Assembly (NCBI RefSeq): GCF_048128805.1
Contig: NC_136000.1
Location: 18,627,796 to 18,691,795, forward strand
From: Centroberyx gerrardi
Lineage: Eukaryota; Chordata; Actinopteri; Beryciformes; Berycidae
Length of the DNA: 64,000 nucleotides
Reading direction: 5' to 3'
Each line of letters opens with the position of its first letter. Position 1 is the first letter of the stretch. Below the pieces are notes generated by a model that was not told the origin of the DNA, searched no databases, and saw only the letters and a program-made list of their open reading frames with translations. Made by a program: the position numbers and the translations under genes. This document shows positions 37,928 to 48,931 of this stretch, piece after piece.

Positions 37928-39456
37928 ATACAAAGCATCCGGTGAACACTGAAGTGATGTTGCACTTATCTCTGATCTCTACTGGCTGGCTCCATCTAGT
38001 GGCAGAGAATATGAATTTCACCACATATCATATTGCGTGCAACATGGTTGATCTGTTTCGTCAACAAGCAATCTAACTTGCTTCTCTAGAGTTCATCACT
38101 TTCCTCACTGTCTTGTATATTGATAGGTCGAGCCGTGGTTATTCTCCACTGTTCATGTGTACAAACTAACAATTGCTGATCTCACCAACTCTCTCTCCCT
38201 CTCCCAGAGAAAGCAGTGGTTTCCATGGAGACGGCTGATCAGATGGGTGACCTGCGCGGATCGACAGAACCAAAGGGCCCGCCTTGTGACTCACTGTGCC
38301 ACTACGTCAACGCCATCAATGCCTCACCGCGAAACATTGGAAAGGAGGGCAAGTTCCAGCTGCTCGTCTGCCTGGGAATCAGGTGAGGGGTCCAAGTTCA
38401 AAGTTGAAATTGCCCGAACTGTGAATTTAACTTGCACAATCCCTTAGAGTGGTCAATGATGTAGATTTAAATGAGAAAGAAGGATGCATTTGGAAAATAT
38501 TCCAATATTCTCCCCATTGGAGTCTGTGGTTTTAAAGCCTCCTGGTCACTATACTACATCTTGTGCGAAGGCGACACAATGTCCTCCTTCCTGAAGCCCT
38601 GAGGAAGCGGCCTGCAGCAGGACCGGTCTCAGAAGCTCCCAGACTGACCCATTTACATCACATGCAGTTATTTCAGGGAGAGATTGTGGCTGCCGCAGCT
38701 AAAGCGGTCATCTAGACACACAGTATGCAAAGCTGATGAAATGATTTATACAATGATAATCAAGCTGTGATTAGCTATAGCTAATCATGATGTCACGGGT
38801 TTGGGTCCAGCCGATGGCCCGTGTCACATGATATTCTCTATTTTTCTTTCTTTTTCCTATCACTCTCCACTGTGTGCTGTCAGATAAGGCAGTAATGCTG
38901 TAAAATATTAATAATAGTTAATAGAAAATTGATTATCATCAGTGTACTAGTCTGTTCTAGTGCTGTTCCTTGGTGCTTTTGAGAGAGCAGACATTGCTAC
39001 TTGTGTCTGATGCTTTGGATTGAAACTGAATTCATCACCTAAGTATGTGGCAGATCTACTCATCATTTCTACTAATTGGCTGGTTATGAGCAAGGTGGAA
39101 GTTGGTGAACCCTGAAATGATCTGCTCAATTTACTGTGGTTGAATGAAGAGAAAGTACACAACTCTGCATCTGTCTTGCAGTCAAACTCTTCCTCAGTGT
39201 TGAAATGCGATACTTTCCTTCATTACACTTTAATGGGACTATTATTGACCATTGACCTGTTCACATTGGCAGGGACCGGCTCCTCTCTCAGTGGCTCCCC
39301 CTGCTGGCAGAATGCCACCTGACAGCGCGGACTTACGAGGAGGGCGCTCTGCTGCGGGACCGTGCGGCGGTGCACTCCCTGTCCCGCATCCTGCACACAC
39401 TCCATGAGTTCACCGTCACCCTGGAGACGGCCCTGGTGAAAGGGGTCGACCTCTAA
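20828..39456 (+). CDS. dennd5b: DENN domain-containing protein 5B
   Basis: Rab guanine-nucleotide exchange factor (DENND5/Rab6IP1 family), acting in endosome-Golgi traffic. 21 coding exons: 20828-20936, 25530-25639, 26332-27046, 27163-27350, 28762-29262, 30553-30784, 32655-32805, 33023-33113, 33234-33353, 33432-33584, 33789-33867, 33960-34035, 34538-34666, 34794-34915, 35387-35532, 35629-35747, 36505-36689, 36897-36979, 37748-37874, 38208-38382, 39273-39456. They sum to 1264 aa (human about 1274) with all phases consistent. Order: uDENN/cDENN/dDENN (to about residue 650), RUN1 ([20 protein letters not shown], to about 925), PLAT ([15 protein letters not shown], about 930-1040), RUN2 (VKHFHKP to the C-terminal LVKGVDL). 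It fits DENND5B rather than 5A ([30 protein letters not shown]), and sinhcaf is adjacent as in human 12p11. A Ser-rich linker at about residues 137-158 is longer than in mammals. Confidence 0.95.
21696..21736. repeat. (GT)n microsatellite
   Basis: Perfect GT repeat in dennd5b intron 1. Confidence 0.95.
23774..23812. repeat. (GT)n microsatellite
   Basis: Perfect GT repeat in dennd5b intron 1. Confidence 0.95.
24173..24233. repeat. (CT)n-rich tract
   Basis: Imperfect CT repeat in dennd5b intron 1. A GA-rich stretch at 23933-23967 lies about 200 bases upstream and could pair with it. Confidence 0.8.
27351..28761 (+). other. dennd5b intron 4
   Basis: Intron with a C-run (27610-27627). Otherwise unremarkable sequence with no recognised element. 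Confidence 0.6.
29345..29533 (+). repeat. LINE/SINE-type 3' tail
   Basis: T-rich DNA ending in aaagtactttgagttgca, then tatgaatggtgctataaaaa and a taaagttatta repeat. This is the characteristic 3' tail of many teleost retroelements. It abuts the DNA transposon that starts at about 29549. Confidence 0.55.
29549..30400. mobile_element. Decayed DNA transposon with terminal inverted repeats and two converging gene remnants
   Basis: The ends are inverted copies: ATAGATACAGTCGGC at the left, and the complement of GCCAACTGTATCTAT at the right (one mismatch). Near the left end on the plus strand is a short frame from about 29695 with [20 protein letters not shown], which resembles the start of a THAP-type zinc finger. 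On the minus strand (30238 down to about 30073) is [20 protein letters not shown], continuing to a TYPDI-like [14 protein letters not shown] and a splice-donor-like GTAAGC. That segment resembles the N-terminus of a protein repeated widely in fish transposons. The catalytic part is missing, so this is an internally deleted copy. It lies in dennd5b intron 5. Confidence 0.65.
30785..32654 (+). other. dennd5b intron 6
   Basis: A 1.9 kb intron. It contains a SINE-like segment at 31145-31300. The remainder is AT-rich with no recognised element. Confidence 0.6.
31145..31300 (+). mobile_element. tRNA-derived SINE fragment
   Basis: A degenerate internal region (gaggatcaaatcctgccaga, a B-box-like GGATCAAATCC) is followed by ctttctctcctgtgtcttcc and further CT-rich tail, as in common teleost tRNA-SINEs. 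A related copy lies on the minus strand at 57645-57785. Confidence 0.55.
33132..33182. repeat. (CA)n microsatellite
   Basis: Perfect CA repeat directly after dennd5b exon 8, starting 18 bases past its donor. Confidence 0.95.
33590..33616. repeat. (CA)n microsatellite
   Basis: Perfect CA repeat starting 6 bases after the dennd5b exon 10 donor. Confidence 0.9.
34967..35121. mobile_element. Palindromic MITE
   Basis: The left arm GAGGGCTGGGAGGCTGCAGG continues TTTTCATTCCAGC...CTGATTTCACTGATTAG. The right arm is its approximate reverse complement, ending ...CAGCCCTC. The whole 155 bases can fold back on itself. Located in dennd5b intron 14. Confidence 0.7.
35851..36068. mobile_element. Palindromic MITE, copy 1 of a two-copy family in this window
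   Basis: Inverted arms share CTCAAGATGGCTGCCA (35909-35924) and its near-complement TGGCAGCCATCTTGAAG (36006-36022). The right side reads ccaaatgaaattaccttgat. A second, diverged copy lies at 62367-62671. Located in dennd5b intron 16. Confidence 0.7.
36069..36504 (+). other. Remainder of dennd5b intron 16
   Basis: AT-rich sequence with a short tTTTaataaaccccctgggg stretch of the kind seen in fish retroelement tails (36139-36165). No gene. Confidence 0.4.
36980..37747 (+). other. dennd5b intron 18
   Basis: Non-coding. No repeat or gene recognised. Confidence 0.5.
37883..37925. repeat. (GT)n microsatellite
   Basis: Perfect GT repeat 8 bases after the dennd5b exon 19 donor. Confidence 0.95.
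38383..39272 (+). other. dennd5b intron 20
   Basis: Non-coding, AT-rich in its second half. No element recognised. Confidence 0.5.
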
Positions 39457-40753
39457 CCCTGTCAAACGACGCGCTGTGGGGATGCGGAGTCCGGCCCCCC
39501 GCTCCTACGACCCGCCGCAGGAACGCCGATGGGTCGGCCTCGGTGGTGTTGAATATCCATCTTTCCATGGGTGGGGAAAGGAAGTAAATTCAGACAATTG
39601 AGGAGAAACCCAGGGCCTGCATGTTCAGAAGTGGGACTTTGTTGCGGAAAGGACACCGGACCGGATGAACTCGCTGGGATTTTAGGATGGGTATGGGTAA
39701 TGGCAGGCCACCGGCCGCTCTGTTGCCTTGTTCTCTGATGTAAATGCCCTATATATTTGCTTAAGGAAATATTGTTTGATTTTCCTATGCTTGTTTACAC
39801 TGTGATATTCTGTTTCCTCAAGGAGAAATAGACAGTCATTCCTTATCTCACATCTACAGTAGGCATTTTCACAGCTCACACCATGAACCCGACTCTAGGA
39901 CGACTATAACTCTCCTACGATTGCTGTAATGCTTGCACTTGAATTCTAAACTAAGCACATGCATGGCCAAATCTGTTGTTACCTTTTGTCTCAGCGTGTT
40001 GTGACCCGATGTTCTGAAGTTGCAGGACTCGGGCCGCACTATATAAACTATTTTTCTTGGCTTTCTTAATGGGACGTCTTAGTAAATATATTCAAGAAAG
40101 AGGAAATGTCCCCAGTTGAGTTTTCTCTTCTGATGCTCTCGCTGTAGTGTAACTTCTGGCCCGTTCCTTATTGTTTAGTTCACTTCTGGGTCATATACAG
40201 GGTCGTGCCTGTTTTGCTCTTGAGATGCTGGGCCGGTGAAACACTGAAACCAAACTTGTGTCCTAATTGTGTCAGTTCAAATAGTCTTTGTCACTGTCAA
40301 AAAGATTTTTTCTCTCTCACTGTGAATATTTTGCTTTATTAAATCTTTGACAGAATTGTACCCATTTGTTATATGGTGTAATCAATTTTGACATATTTAA
40401 TGTATAATGGCATCTTGTTTGTGTCGGTGTAAAACATTATATTCAACTGTTGGCACATTTTACTGATTATGTGGATACTGGTCATGCTGTTTGTTTCTAA
40501 ATTGTTCAGTTGTCTTTGCAAGATTGAGACATTGAATAGAGCACAGGTTCTTGAAAAAGCTAGTTATTATGTTGATGTTGCATTTAATTTGATTAACTGT
40601 TCAAGGATTATGAAAATGCTGTCTCCTGCACTGTCCTGCAAGCACTATCTAACCCACAATGACCAAGCCTCTATTATTCAAATATAGATTAGAGTAAGCA
40701 ATAATGAATTGTTGTTATTTCGATATTTATGAAATGTGTTGTTAAAGATTAAA
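39457..40753 (+). other. dennd5b 3'UTR
   Basis: About 1.3 kb from the stop to an ATTAAA signal at 40748-40753, becoming AT-rich toward the end. No other gene. Confidence 0.6.
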
Positions 40754-41700
40754 GTTAATATTGACATAACTGACACCTCTTTGTATTATTTGTGCTGTTT
40801 AAATCCTAAATCTGGGATGTTTGATATCATCAGATAATCAGATTCTTGCTGGGTTAACAATGATTTGCAGCTGCAAAACAAGGTTTTCTTAACTTTCTCA
40901 TCTCACAGGACTATTTGGCTCTGATAGTTACAAACACAACACAGCCTTTAAAACTTTACCATTTACAGATGCAAAACCTGACCTTTTCTAAACGCTGTGT
41001 TTTTCGGTATCTTCTGACAGAAGCTCCTTTGATTAACATGACAACGGAGTATGGTGTAATTTTAATCTATGAGGACTCTTGTAATGTTTTGATCAAGCGC
41101 TAGTCTTACAAGATGCATTGTCAAATAGATTGGCTTGGGGTTAGGCCTTCACGTTCTCTTGAAACTGTAGATACTAAAGTCCGCTGCCGGCAGTGTTTTT
41201 ATGGTGTTAGGGTTAGGGTTAGGGATAATAATGATTTACCAAGCGTCCATAACAGGGATGCAGTGACTCAGTTTATCCACCTTTTTATTTGCGGAACAGA
41301 GTTTACCCAGCTTTGTAGGCTGACATAAATTAATAGTACACATTATAATAAGTGATTCCAAACTGATGTAGCGTTACATTCTATAGGCCTGTATATGATC
41401 TATTAAGGAGAAAACAAAGTAATGCTTTTCTGACTGTATAATAGATATTGGTGGTTGTTCGCCTCATGCTGACCACCGACTGGAGGTCATGTTTTCCTCA
41501 CCTTCTATTTACCACTACATCACCAGTCCGGAGTCACGCAATTGAAATCAACAATGCGCATCCCTGCGTGAGACTCCTAAACCGTAGGCCTCCAGACAGG
41601 CCATCTGGCGTTCTGTAGTAAAACGACAGGCTCCACCCCTTTGCTTACATTCTCCAATGTGCCATAGCAACCGGAGCCGAGCCCCCTGTTCCCGCGCAAT
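40754..41700. other. Intergenic, dennd5b to sinhcaf
   Basis: No gene recognised. It contains three TTAGGG units at 41207-41224. Confidence 0.5.
41207..41224 (+). repeat. Three telomere-like TTAGGG units
   Basis: TTAGGG repeated three times. Short interstitial telomere-like words are common by chance or by repair, so this alone does not mark a fusion point. Confidence 0.8.
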
Positions 41701-41708
41701 GTTCCCAT

Positions 41709-41718
41709 CCTTATAAGG
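41709..41718. promoter_or_regulatory. Perfect CArG box (CCTTATAAGG)
   Basis: CCTTATAAGG fits the SRF-binding consensus CC(A/T)6GG exactly and contains a TATA-like core. It lies in a CpG-containing region that probably holds the sinhcaf promoter, about 280 bases before a good splice donor at 41990/41991. Confidence 0.5.
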
Positions 41719-41739
41719 CCAGTAGAATGCAGACGCACT

Positions 41740-41990
41740 GAAACGTCACACGTCGTTTATGTAAATAGGGTTGATTGAAGAAAAAGAAAAAGCCCTCCGC
41801 TCTACTCTGAAATGGAGGTGTGGATAGAGCGCATGCGCACTTGGTCCACAACTATCCAGTCCCGTCCACAAGCGCAGACATCAACAAGAGAGCGGGTTAC
41901 TGATGCGGGTTGATTTTCATAATAGTTACATTGTAACGACGCGCTATCAAGAATATCACTTTGTATCAACTTCACGCAACTTGCAACAAG
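41740..41990 (+). other. sinhcaf: Candidate sinhcaf non-coding first exon
   Basis: The sequence ends CTTGCAACAAG followed by GTAATG, a good donor. The first coding exon has its acceptor immediately before the ATG (ggcag/ATG at 44530/44531), so at least one upstream non-coding exon must exist. The start coordinate is a guess from the TATA-like CArG box. Confidence 0.35.
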
Positions 41991-44530
41991 GTAATGAATG
42001 CGACTGGCTTTTATTTGTCTTGTCGAGTCTTTGAACCTTTGCGGGGTTTTGGAGTCTCGTGTTTTCAATTCTGTAATTCAAAACAAGCTTCGAGTTGTCT
42101 AAGAACAATTGCTCGTTTTGGGCCTACAGCAACACAAACTGGGCGACCAACTTGAGCTACAGGCCACCTTTTAAATACTTTTTTATAATAGGGCGAAGTG
42201 AAAGGCATGCAGAATGTAATTGAGGAGGTGAATAGGTGTCAAAAAGAGCTTCTTATGCAAGCAGCATGAGCAAGAATGGCTGTTGTTATCATTTGGTGGA
42301 TAAAGATCATTTGGTGGATAAAGTGCATTTGGTTGTTGGAGGCAATCACTCCTTTTCTCGCGCCGAGCATTTGACTAAAGTCAGTTATTATGAATGTTAC
42401 AGTAGGAAAAATGCTCTTCTGAAATGCATTTGTGTCCACATTGTAGCTGTAGTGCACCAACAGCCTAGCCTACTACACATTTACGACTGCTATAAGCCAA
42501 GTTGAATCTCTCACGCCCACCCGTACGGGAAATGCGCCTCAGCACGCGGGCGCCGCTGTCAACAAAATACTGCAAACACCTATCCGTGAAGGCTTTCTTA
42601 AACTTAATCGAGTAATAAACAGTATTCAATATTAAAAACGGGCCCAGACATTGACTTTCAAAAGCCGTCGCATTGAACTTCATGCACATGTAGTAGGTGG
42701 ACTGTTGCAGTGACGCGGTTCTTGAATAACAAAGAGTAAAGATCAAATTACACGATAGTCTAGGAACAGTTTCCCCTCAAAAATGAGACGGAGATATTTT
42801 GCTTTCGAAATGTGTTCGCATAATTTAGTTTATCCTACTGCGTAAAGTTAAACTTGGAAAGGAAAGGGTCGTGCATCGTCGACTACAGGACGGTCATCAT
42901 AAAATGGGTGCGCAAGAAGCAGGTCGTGTGGCATGCCATGCTTCCTCGCTAGAGTGGGCGGTGAATTTATCGATTTACACTTTTATCTCGAATAAAACCG
43001 CGCCTTTTCGCGAAGTCACCATTTATTTTTAAGTGTCTTGCGTTATTTGCGCACGCCTTAATTGCTTTAAAAATAATGCGTACAGTTAACTTTTAATTAT
43101 ACAGGTTTTGCGGAAAATCGCATCACACCCCCTTATCCACACTGCCTCCGCCTTTGAAGTGTGTTGCCATGTTGAGTTGCGTCACGTACTGTATTCTGCT
43201 GCTACAGCGAAGATCGTCTGTGTTTTGGAAGATGAAGCACTCAATAGTGAAAAATTGTCCCGGTTTCTGGTCAGTAGCCTACATGCGCTCCTCTCTCTAA
43301 TCTTTCCTAGAGAGACAACATAGCGACTGATATAAAGGTGAAACAAAGTTGTTGTTTTTTTAAGAAAATTTGGATTGTTTTAAGAGGGAACTTAAAACGT
43401 AGCTTTTTAACATTGTTTTTACTTGAGTTGTTGGTTTTATACATTTTTTGTACACTGAGTCTACCTTGTTTCATTTATTTTATCATTGGTCTGTTGTCTT
43501 TTTTCTCATTTCTTTATTATTTTATGCTAAGCATTTGTATTGCTCTTAAGTGTATGAAATGTGTTACATAAATAGCCTAGACTTTGATTGATTGAAGAAA
43601 TTCTAACCACAAAGAAATATATAATTATAGCTCTGGGTGTGAACAATACTTTCGCGTTAATGTGCATCTTGGTCCAGATAAACCTTAGATGTTTTTAACG
43701 TAAAATATCTACAACAGTATATCATATCTGGAAACTTTTTGGCCAAGATTTGAGATTACGTTTCTGGTACCGGGAAAAGGGGTCAGAGTGAGAGCTCGCT
43801 GCTTTTACCTAATCTCTGGCTGCACTCTGTGGCACTGCACTGTCAGGAGACCCCGAGGACTGATGGCAAAAAAAAAAAAAAAAAAAAGCCCAGTCTGGGG
43901 GGCGCGGCTCGCAGTTTTGCCGCAGTTCAGGTCTACATGTGCTGGGTATATTAAATTTTGCCTAGCAACATAAATCATAATAATCCCCCCGCATGAATCG
44001 GTGCGCTCGAGTGAACCCTCGTGGATGCAACCTCTCTATGTATTATTTCTTTACATTCTATGGCAACAGAAGCTCATATTTTATAGTGTTTTTTTTCAAC
44101 GATGCCAAATATCTATCTTCTGCAGCCTGCGTGCATCCGACTAAGCCTGTGTTTATGTCATATTTTGAATTGCCAAAATTAAGAGCGCATAAGCCTCTGA
44201 GCGCAGCATGGTGACATGATCTGTCTGACGCGCTGTCTGACTGTTGACCTACTTCCCTCATTTGGGTCACAGCAGAGCAGGAGCACGGCAAGATGCTCCT
44301 ACACGCTCGCTTTCTACAGAGGTTCAGGGATTGTGACCAATCACCTAATTTCATGATTAATTACATGCGTTTAATTTTAAAGGGAACACCAAAATACCGC
44401 CCTTCATATGAACCAGAGAAATACAGGCCTATACAGGGAGGATTCGTACCTGCACGCAATTTACTCACAATGATAACTTGATCAGACCCCGAGATGTTGC
44501 ATTTTAAAATCATTGCTGTTTTGTTGGCAG
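41991..44530. other. Presumed sinhcaf 5' intron
   Basis: A 2.5 kb stretch with scattered CpG-rich segments (42520-43000), an A-run (43868-43887) and a retroelement-tail-like segment (43340-43600). No coding exon recognised. Confidence 0.45.
43340..43600 (+). repeat. LINE-type 3' end fragment
   Basis: It reads as a decayed GNLKRSFLT... tail, then T-rich DNA ending in cttaagtgtatgaaatgtgt, tacataaa and a gattgattga repeat. This matches the 3' ends of L2-like fish LINEs. Confidence 0.5.
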
Positions 44531-44753
44531 ATGTTTGGCTTTCATAAGCCGAAGATGTACCGGAGTTTGGACGGCTGTTGCATCTGCCGGGCCAAGTCGT
44601 CAAGCTCTCGCTTCACGGACAGCAAGCGGTATGAGAAGGACTTCAGGAGCTGCTTCGGGTAAGATGCAAAACACAGCATGTGGGGCTAGGAGAGAGAACC
44701 AGCTATAATATGTAGGCTGTAGCATACCTTACTTACCTTGATTTAATGCATTT

Positions 44754-44809
<56 letters not shown>

Positions 44810-46739
44810 AACACACACAATGTTATTAATTAACTGCTGCATACATTTCCCCCCTAATCTCCCTGAAGGTTGTGTGAAAGTCGATCTGGGGACATTTGTA
44901 ATGCCTGTGTGCTGCTGGTGAAGCGATGGAAAAAACTCCCTGTGGGGTCCAAGAAGAACTGGAATCATGTAGGTGACTCTGGGCCTGTGTTTCCACTTAT
45001 TCCCATAATGTCAGCCTGTCCCTTCATTACAGTCACCTGCTGTCCTGAGAAGGTCACATGGTGATACAGTGGAATGCTACAGTATGAATATTCATTTCCT
45101 CTCCTGTCCTCTCCCCTCTCCTCCCCTCCTCTCCCCTCTCCTCTCCTCTCCTCTCCTCTCTCCTCTCCTCTCGCCTTGTCTCTCCTCTCCCCTCTCCTCT
45201 CGCCTTGTCTCTCCTCTCCCCTCTCTTCTCCTCCCCTCCTCTCTCTCTCCTCTCCCCTCTCCTCTCCTCTCCTCCTCTCCTCTCTCCTCTCCCCTCTCCT
45301 CTCCTCTCGCCTTGTCTCTCCTCTCCCCTCTCCTCCCCTCTTCTCCCCTCTCCTCTCCTCTCCTCTCCCCTCTCCTCTCTCCTCTCTCTTCTCCTCTCCT
45401 CTCCTCTCCTCTCCTCTCCTCTCCTCTCTCCAGGTGGTTGATGCTAGAGGAGGTCCAAGCCTAAAGATAGCTGCCAGGCCAAAGAAGATAAAGTCTGTCT
45501 CCAAGAAAGCGAGGCCAAGCCAGATCAGCAGGCTGCAGAAAGAGCTTAAAAGAAACAGTGAGTTCTGCATTTTGCCGTTTGATTTGTAACTTTTGGTGCA
45601 GTGAATGGATTTTGTTTGACGTCACTCACATCTGTTCCTTGAAGGAATATATTTTTTTTTTGTCATATACATTCCCTATGCATGAACCCTTAAAAAATTT
45701 AGATTGCACACTACATCTTCATTTAATGTGACTGTTCTTCCCACCAGACTCAGACGCCCACAGCACCACCTCCAGCGCTTCTCCGGCTCAGTCTCCCAGC
45801 TACAGCAACCTGTCGGACGAGGGCTCCGACACTGAGCTCAGCCCCGGGTCCAGCCGCTCCCCTGTCTTCTCCTTCCTGGACCTCACCTACTGGAAGAGGT
45901 AAGTCAGCCAGTTCAGTTCATGTTGCTATCACAGCTTTCTTTGAACACGGCACTAACTGCTCCAGGACAACAACACTGTGAGGGAGTCTAAGCCTAAACC
46001 TGTCCTCTCATTTTAGATGCAAAATGACAAATAAGTACATAATGGCAGCTGTAATTTTACATTATTTTAAGCAATATCACATGGACAAGTAAAGAGCCCT
46101 ATTGGTTTACAGTAGCACATTTTAAGATGCCCAAAAATAAAAACAAGCATGTAATTAATGACAAAGCTATGACCAGCTTGTCACTTTGGAATTGACTCAC
46201 TCTGGATTAGAACCCAGCATTTCTGGTGTAGCAAATTTATGGTTTACAAATCAACAGAGTAACTTATACTAGCTGCTGGTCACAGCTAAAAATGGGATTA
46301 TATTCAATAAAGTTTTTAGTATCTATGTTGCATTACAATTTGGGAACTTTTCGGTAAAGTGAATAGCTCCGTTTGGCCTGTAGTGCAGTTTGATGGCTGT
46401 TGCATCGATCGCCCAAGTGCATAAACATGGTGGCCTCCTGGAATGACATCATTGGGTGCTACAGCTACTCATCTGCCACTGATGGATGTTGAAATATGGC
46501 CACTTTGCAATGTGGAATGGGTGTAACAAAAACAGCAGACTGCCATCTTTATGCACTTAGACTAATACTACAAAAAACTTGGACCGCTGACTTCCTTGTC
46601 GCTACATATTACGATTGAATTAAATTCTGTTTATTGTTGTCCAGGCAAAAGGTGTGCTGTGGAATCATCTACAAGGGCCGTTTTGGGGAGGTGCTCATTG
46701 ACCCCCATCTGTTCAAGCCCTGCTGCCGCAAGAAACAGC

Positions 46740-46782
<43 letters not shown>

Positions 46783-47008
46783 AGAGGAGGAGGGCTACGA
46801 GGAGGAGGAGGAGGAGGAGGAAGAGGTGGAGGTAGAGGAGGGGCAGGCGGGGGAGGAGGTCAGTGGGAAAAAGCCCCAGATGGAAGAGGAAGTGAAGGAG
46901 ACACCAACCTGTGAGGAAAGTGCAGAGGCTCCGCAGCTATGCGTTACCATGGCAACACCTCCAGCTCCAGCCAAGAGCGAGGTGGTGGCAGAGGAGGAGG
47001 AGTGGTAA
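44531..47008 (+). CDS. sinhcaf: SIN3-HDAC complex-associated factor (FAM60A)
   Basis: Subunit of the Sin3-HDAC co-repressor, acting in the nucleus. Five coding exons: 44531-44658, 44869-44968, 45434-45557, 45748-45898, 46645-47008, giving 288 aa (human 221). The N-terminus MFGFHKPKMYRSLDGCCICR begins the Cys-rich zinc-binding region (CCICRAKSSSSRF, GDICNACVLLVKRWKKLP). The middle has the family ASPAQSPSYSN and FSFLDLTYWKRQKVCCGIIY, then GRFGEVLIDPHLFKPCC. After that comes an insertion: 13 glutamines encoded only by CAG (residues about 201-213, nt 46742-46780) and a glutamate-rich tract. The protein still ends EEEEW, comparable to the QEW ending of the human protein. Splice phases agree. The exon 3 acceptor is embedded in a 330-base CT tract. 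Confidence 0.95.
44755..44808. repeat. (CT)n microsatellite
   Basis: Perfect CT repeat in sinhcaf intron 1. Confidence 0.95.
45097..45433 (+). repeat. CCTCT/CTCTC polypyrimidine tract adjoining the sinhcaf exon 3 acceptor
   Basis: About 335 bases of ctcct, cccct and gccttgtctctcctctcccc units, uninterrupted up to the CAG that starts exon 3. All three frames on each strand are open, producing spurious Ser/Pro/Leu and Arg/Glu/Gly proteins. Confidence 0.95.
46415..46559. repeat. Inverted repeat, possible MITE
   Basis: AAGTGCATAAACATGGTGGC (46415-46434) and the complement of actgccatctttatgcactt (46539-46558) pair with few mismatches around a 100-base loop. Located in sinhcaf intron 4. Confidence 0.5.
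46742..46780 (+). repeat. sinhcaf: (CAG)13 coding trinucleotide repeat
   Basis: Thirteen perfect CAG codons inside the last sinhcaf exon, encoding polyglutamine, followed by a GAG/GAA-rich acidic stretch. Confidence 0.97.
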
Positions 47009-48931
47009 TGCCGAACCCCCCACCCCCGCCCCGTGCACATCTTTGAGGAAGTCTTGGGGTGCTCTTGTGTTTCAAGCACTTACAGAAAGAAGTTGCCTCA
47101 GATTGCCTTCAATCATAAAGCAGCTGAAAATCCTTTGGTCTTCTACATAATACTGTCAGCGGTTTGTTTTATTATGTTTAAATGGTAACTTATGGACTCT
47201 TGTTTTTCCACTTTGTCTGTTTTTTGTATATTTAATACTCATCCCAACCTGATGATTTACCGTCATCTGTGGTGTTTTCATCTACTTTAGGTAAAATGCT
47301 GGAACTCTAGTTTGCTGGTACATTTAAAACGATTTTTTTTATTCCAAAACGCTATAGATCCATTTTGAGAAAAAGCATACTTGAAATTCATCCCTCAAAC
47401 ATTTCAAAAATACAGCTGAACCCATTCTCAAAATTGTTGCTATTTTGTAAGCATAGGTGTTAACGATGACTAATATAATGTGATTAGTTTTACTTTTCTT
47501 TCAAGAGTAGACGTCACTTTCTTTTTTTTGAAATGGTGGATATCTCGTTTTGGAATGAAACTCCACATTAACAGATCACAGACCTGTACAGAAGCCTTTG
47601 TGTTTGCATCTATTCATATTTACATCCACTCTCAGCAAAAACAGTTTGTTTGTCTAGACTGGATTAGCGTATATGTGTGTGTGAATATGTGGGTCCCATT
47701 TGAATAAGGCCTATTCACAGCGCCAACAGCAAATACACCAGCCTTAATTATGTGTTACAGACAGTGCTAGTGTTAATTCTGAATTGGTATTAAGGAACAA
47801 TAAGGGACAGTAGCTATATTTATTGTGGCCTCAGCAACACATAGTGCATTTTGCATGAATGGCAACAAGCCCACTCATCCAAAAGACCTAATGATCGGAT
47901 GCATGAGTCTACTAAATTGCATGGCCTTGAAAAAAAACTGTAAATCTTACTTTTATTTTTTTGGATCCATTTCTCTGAACTTTTAAATTATTTTTATATG
48001 TAAAAAAAAAAAAAGAAAATGGAAAAATAGAAAAAGTGTCTTTGCATAATAATACAACACAATACAACAGCGAAACATACCAATCGGTCTATAGTCATTC
48101 AGCAATATCAATATCAGTGAAATCTGTCATTCCCGGGTCAGTAGATGTTAAAAGACTTTATACAAGTTGAAATGCTATGCCATTGCCTCTTATATACCAC
48201 AAAGGTGTTGTGATATATAGCCTAATATTACTTTATTTATCAAATGAAAGCCAAAGCACATTGAAATTCACCCAATGTCAAATCAATGCAGGTTTTCTAT
48301 GGACACGTGTGCTTGTCCGAGGTCATTTGTATGTATGTTTATGGTATTCTAAAAAGAACACTAATACGGAGTTTCCTACATGTGACGTAGTAGTTGGGAG
48401 CAGCGGGTGTGACGTGTACATAAGGGGTTGGGTGAGCAATACGGCTCTTATATGGGTTCCATTATTTATTTATTTCATATTTATTTGTATCACTGCATCC
48501 CCAGTTAGAAGTGTAATACTATGAATTCTGTTAATCTTTTACAAATAGTATGGATTTGTACATCAGTAATTGATCGAATGTAATTCTCACACAGGCGGTG
48601 TTTGGCATTGCCTTGAATTACCGGTTGTCAATATTTGTGAAATGTTTAAGTATTTATTTACTCATCAGTTGAGTTGCGTGCAACCTAACTTATTCTGTAT
48701 CATCACTTTGGATCTGTATCATGTAGACTAAGAGATAGATTACAACCAAACTGTACTTCCCCCCTTTCCCCTGTAGCCTAAACATGTTACAGAATGGTAG
48801 AATAGCTGCACTCTAGGCTTTAGTGCTACTTGCATGTATTGTAGCTATGCATTTACTTAGCTTACAAGTTAGGCAAGGCGGTTTTGTATTTTTTATACAT
48901 CATGTACTTTTTTTACTTGTCCCTTAATAAA
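47009..48931 (+). other. sinhcaf 3'UTR
   Basis: A long AT-rich 3'UTR ending at AATAAA (48926-48931). No separate gene recognised. Confidence 0.65.

Noticed and set aside
41207-41224. Possible chromosome-fusion scar (three TTAGGG units)
   Set aside because: Three units are too few, and no head-to-head arrangement or subtelomeric sequence accompanies them.
44965-45589. Several frames of 80-200 aa rich in Ser/Pro/Leu or Arg/Glu/Gly
   Set aside because: They arise from the polypyrimidine tract in sinhcaf intron 2. Only the last 124 bases (45434-45557) are a real exon, in the sinhcaf frame.
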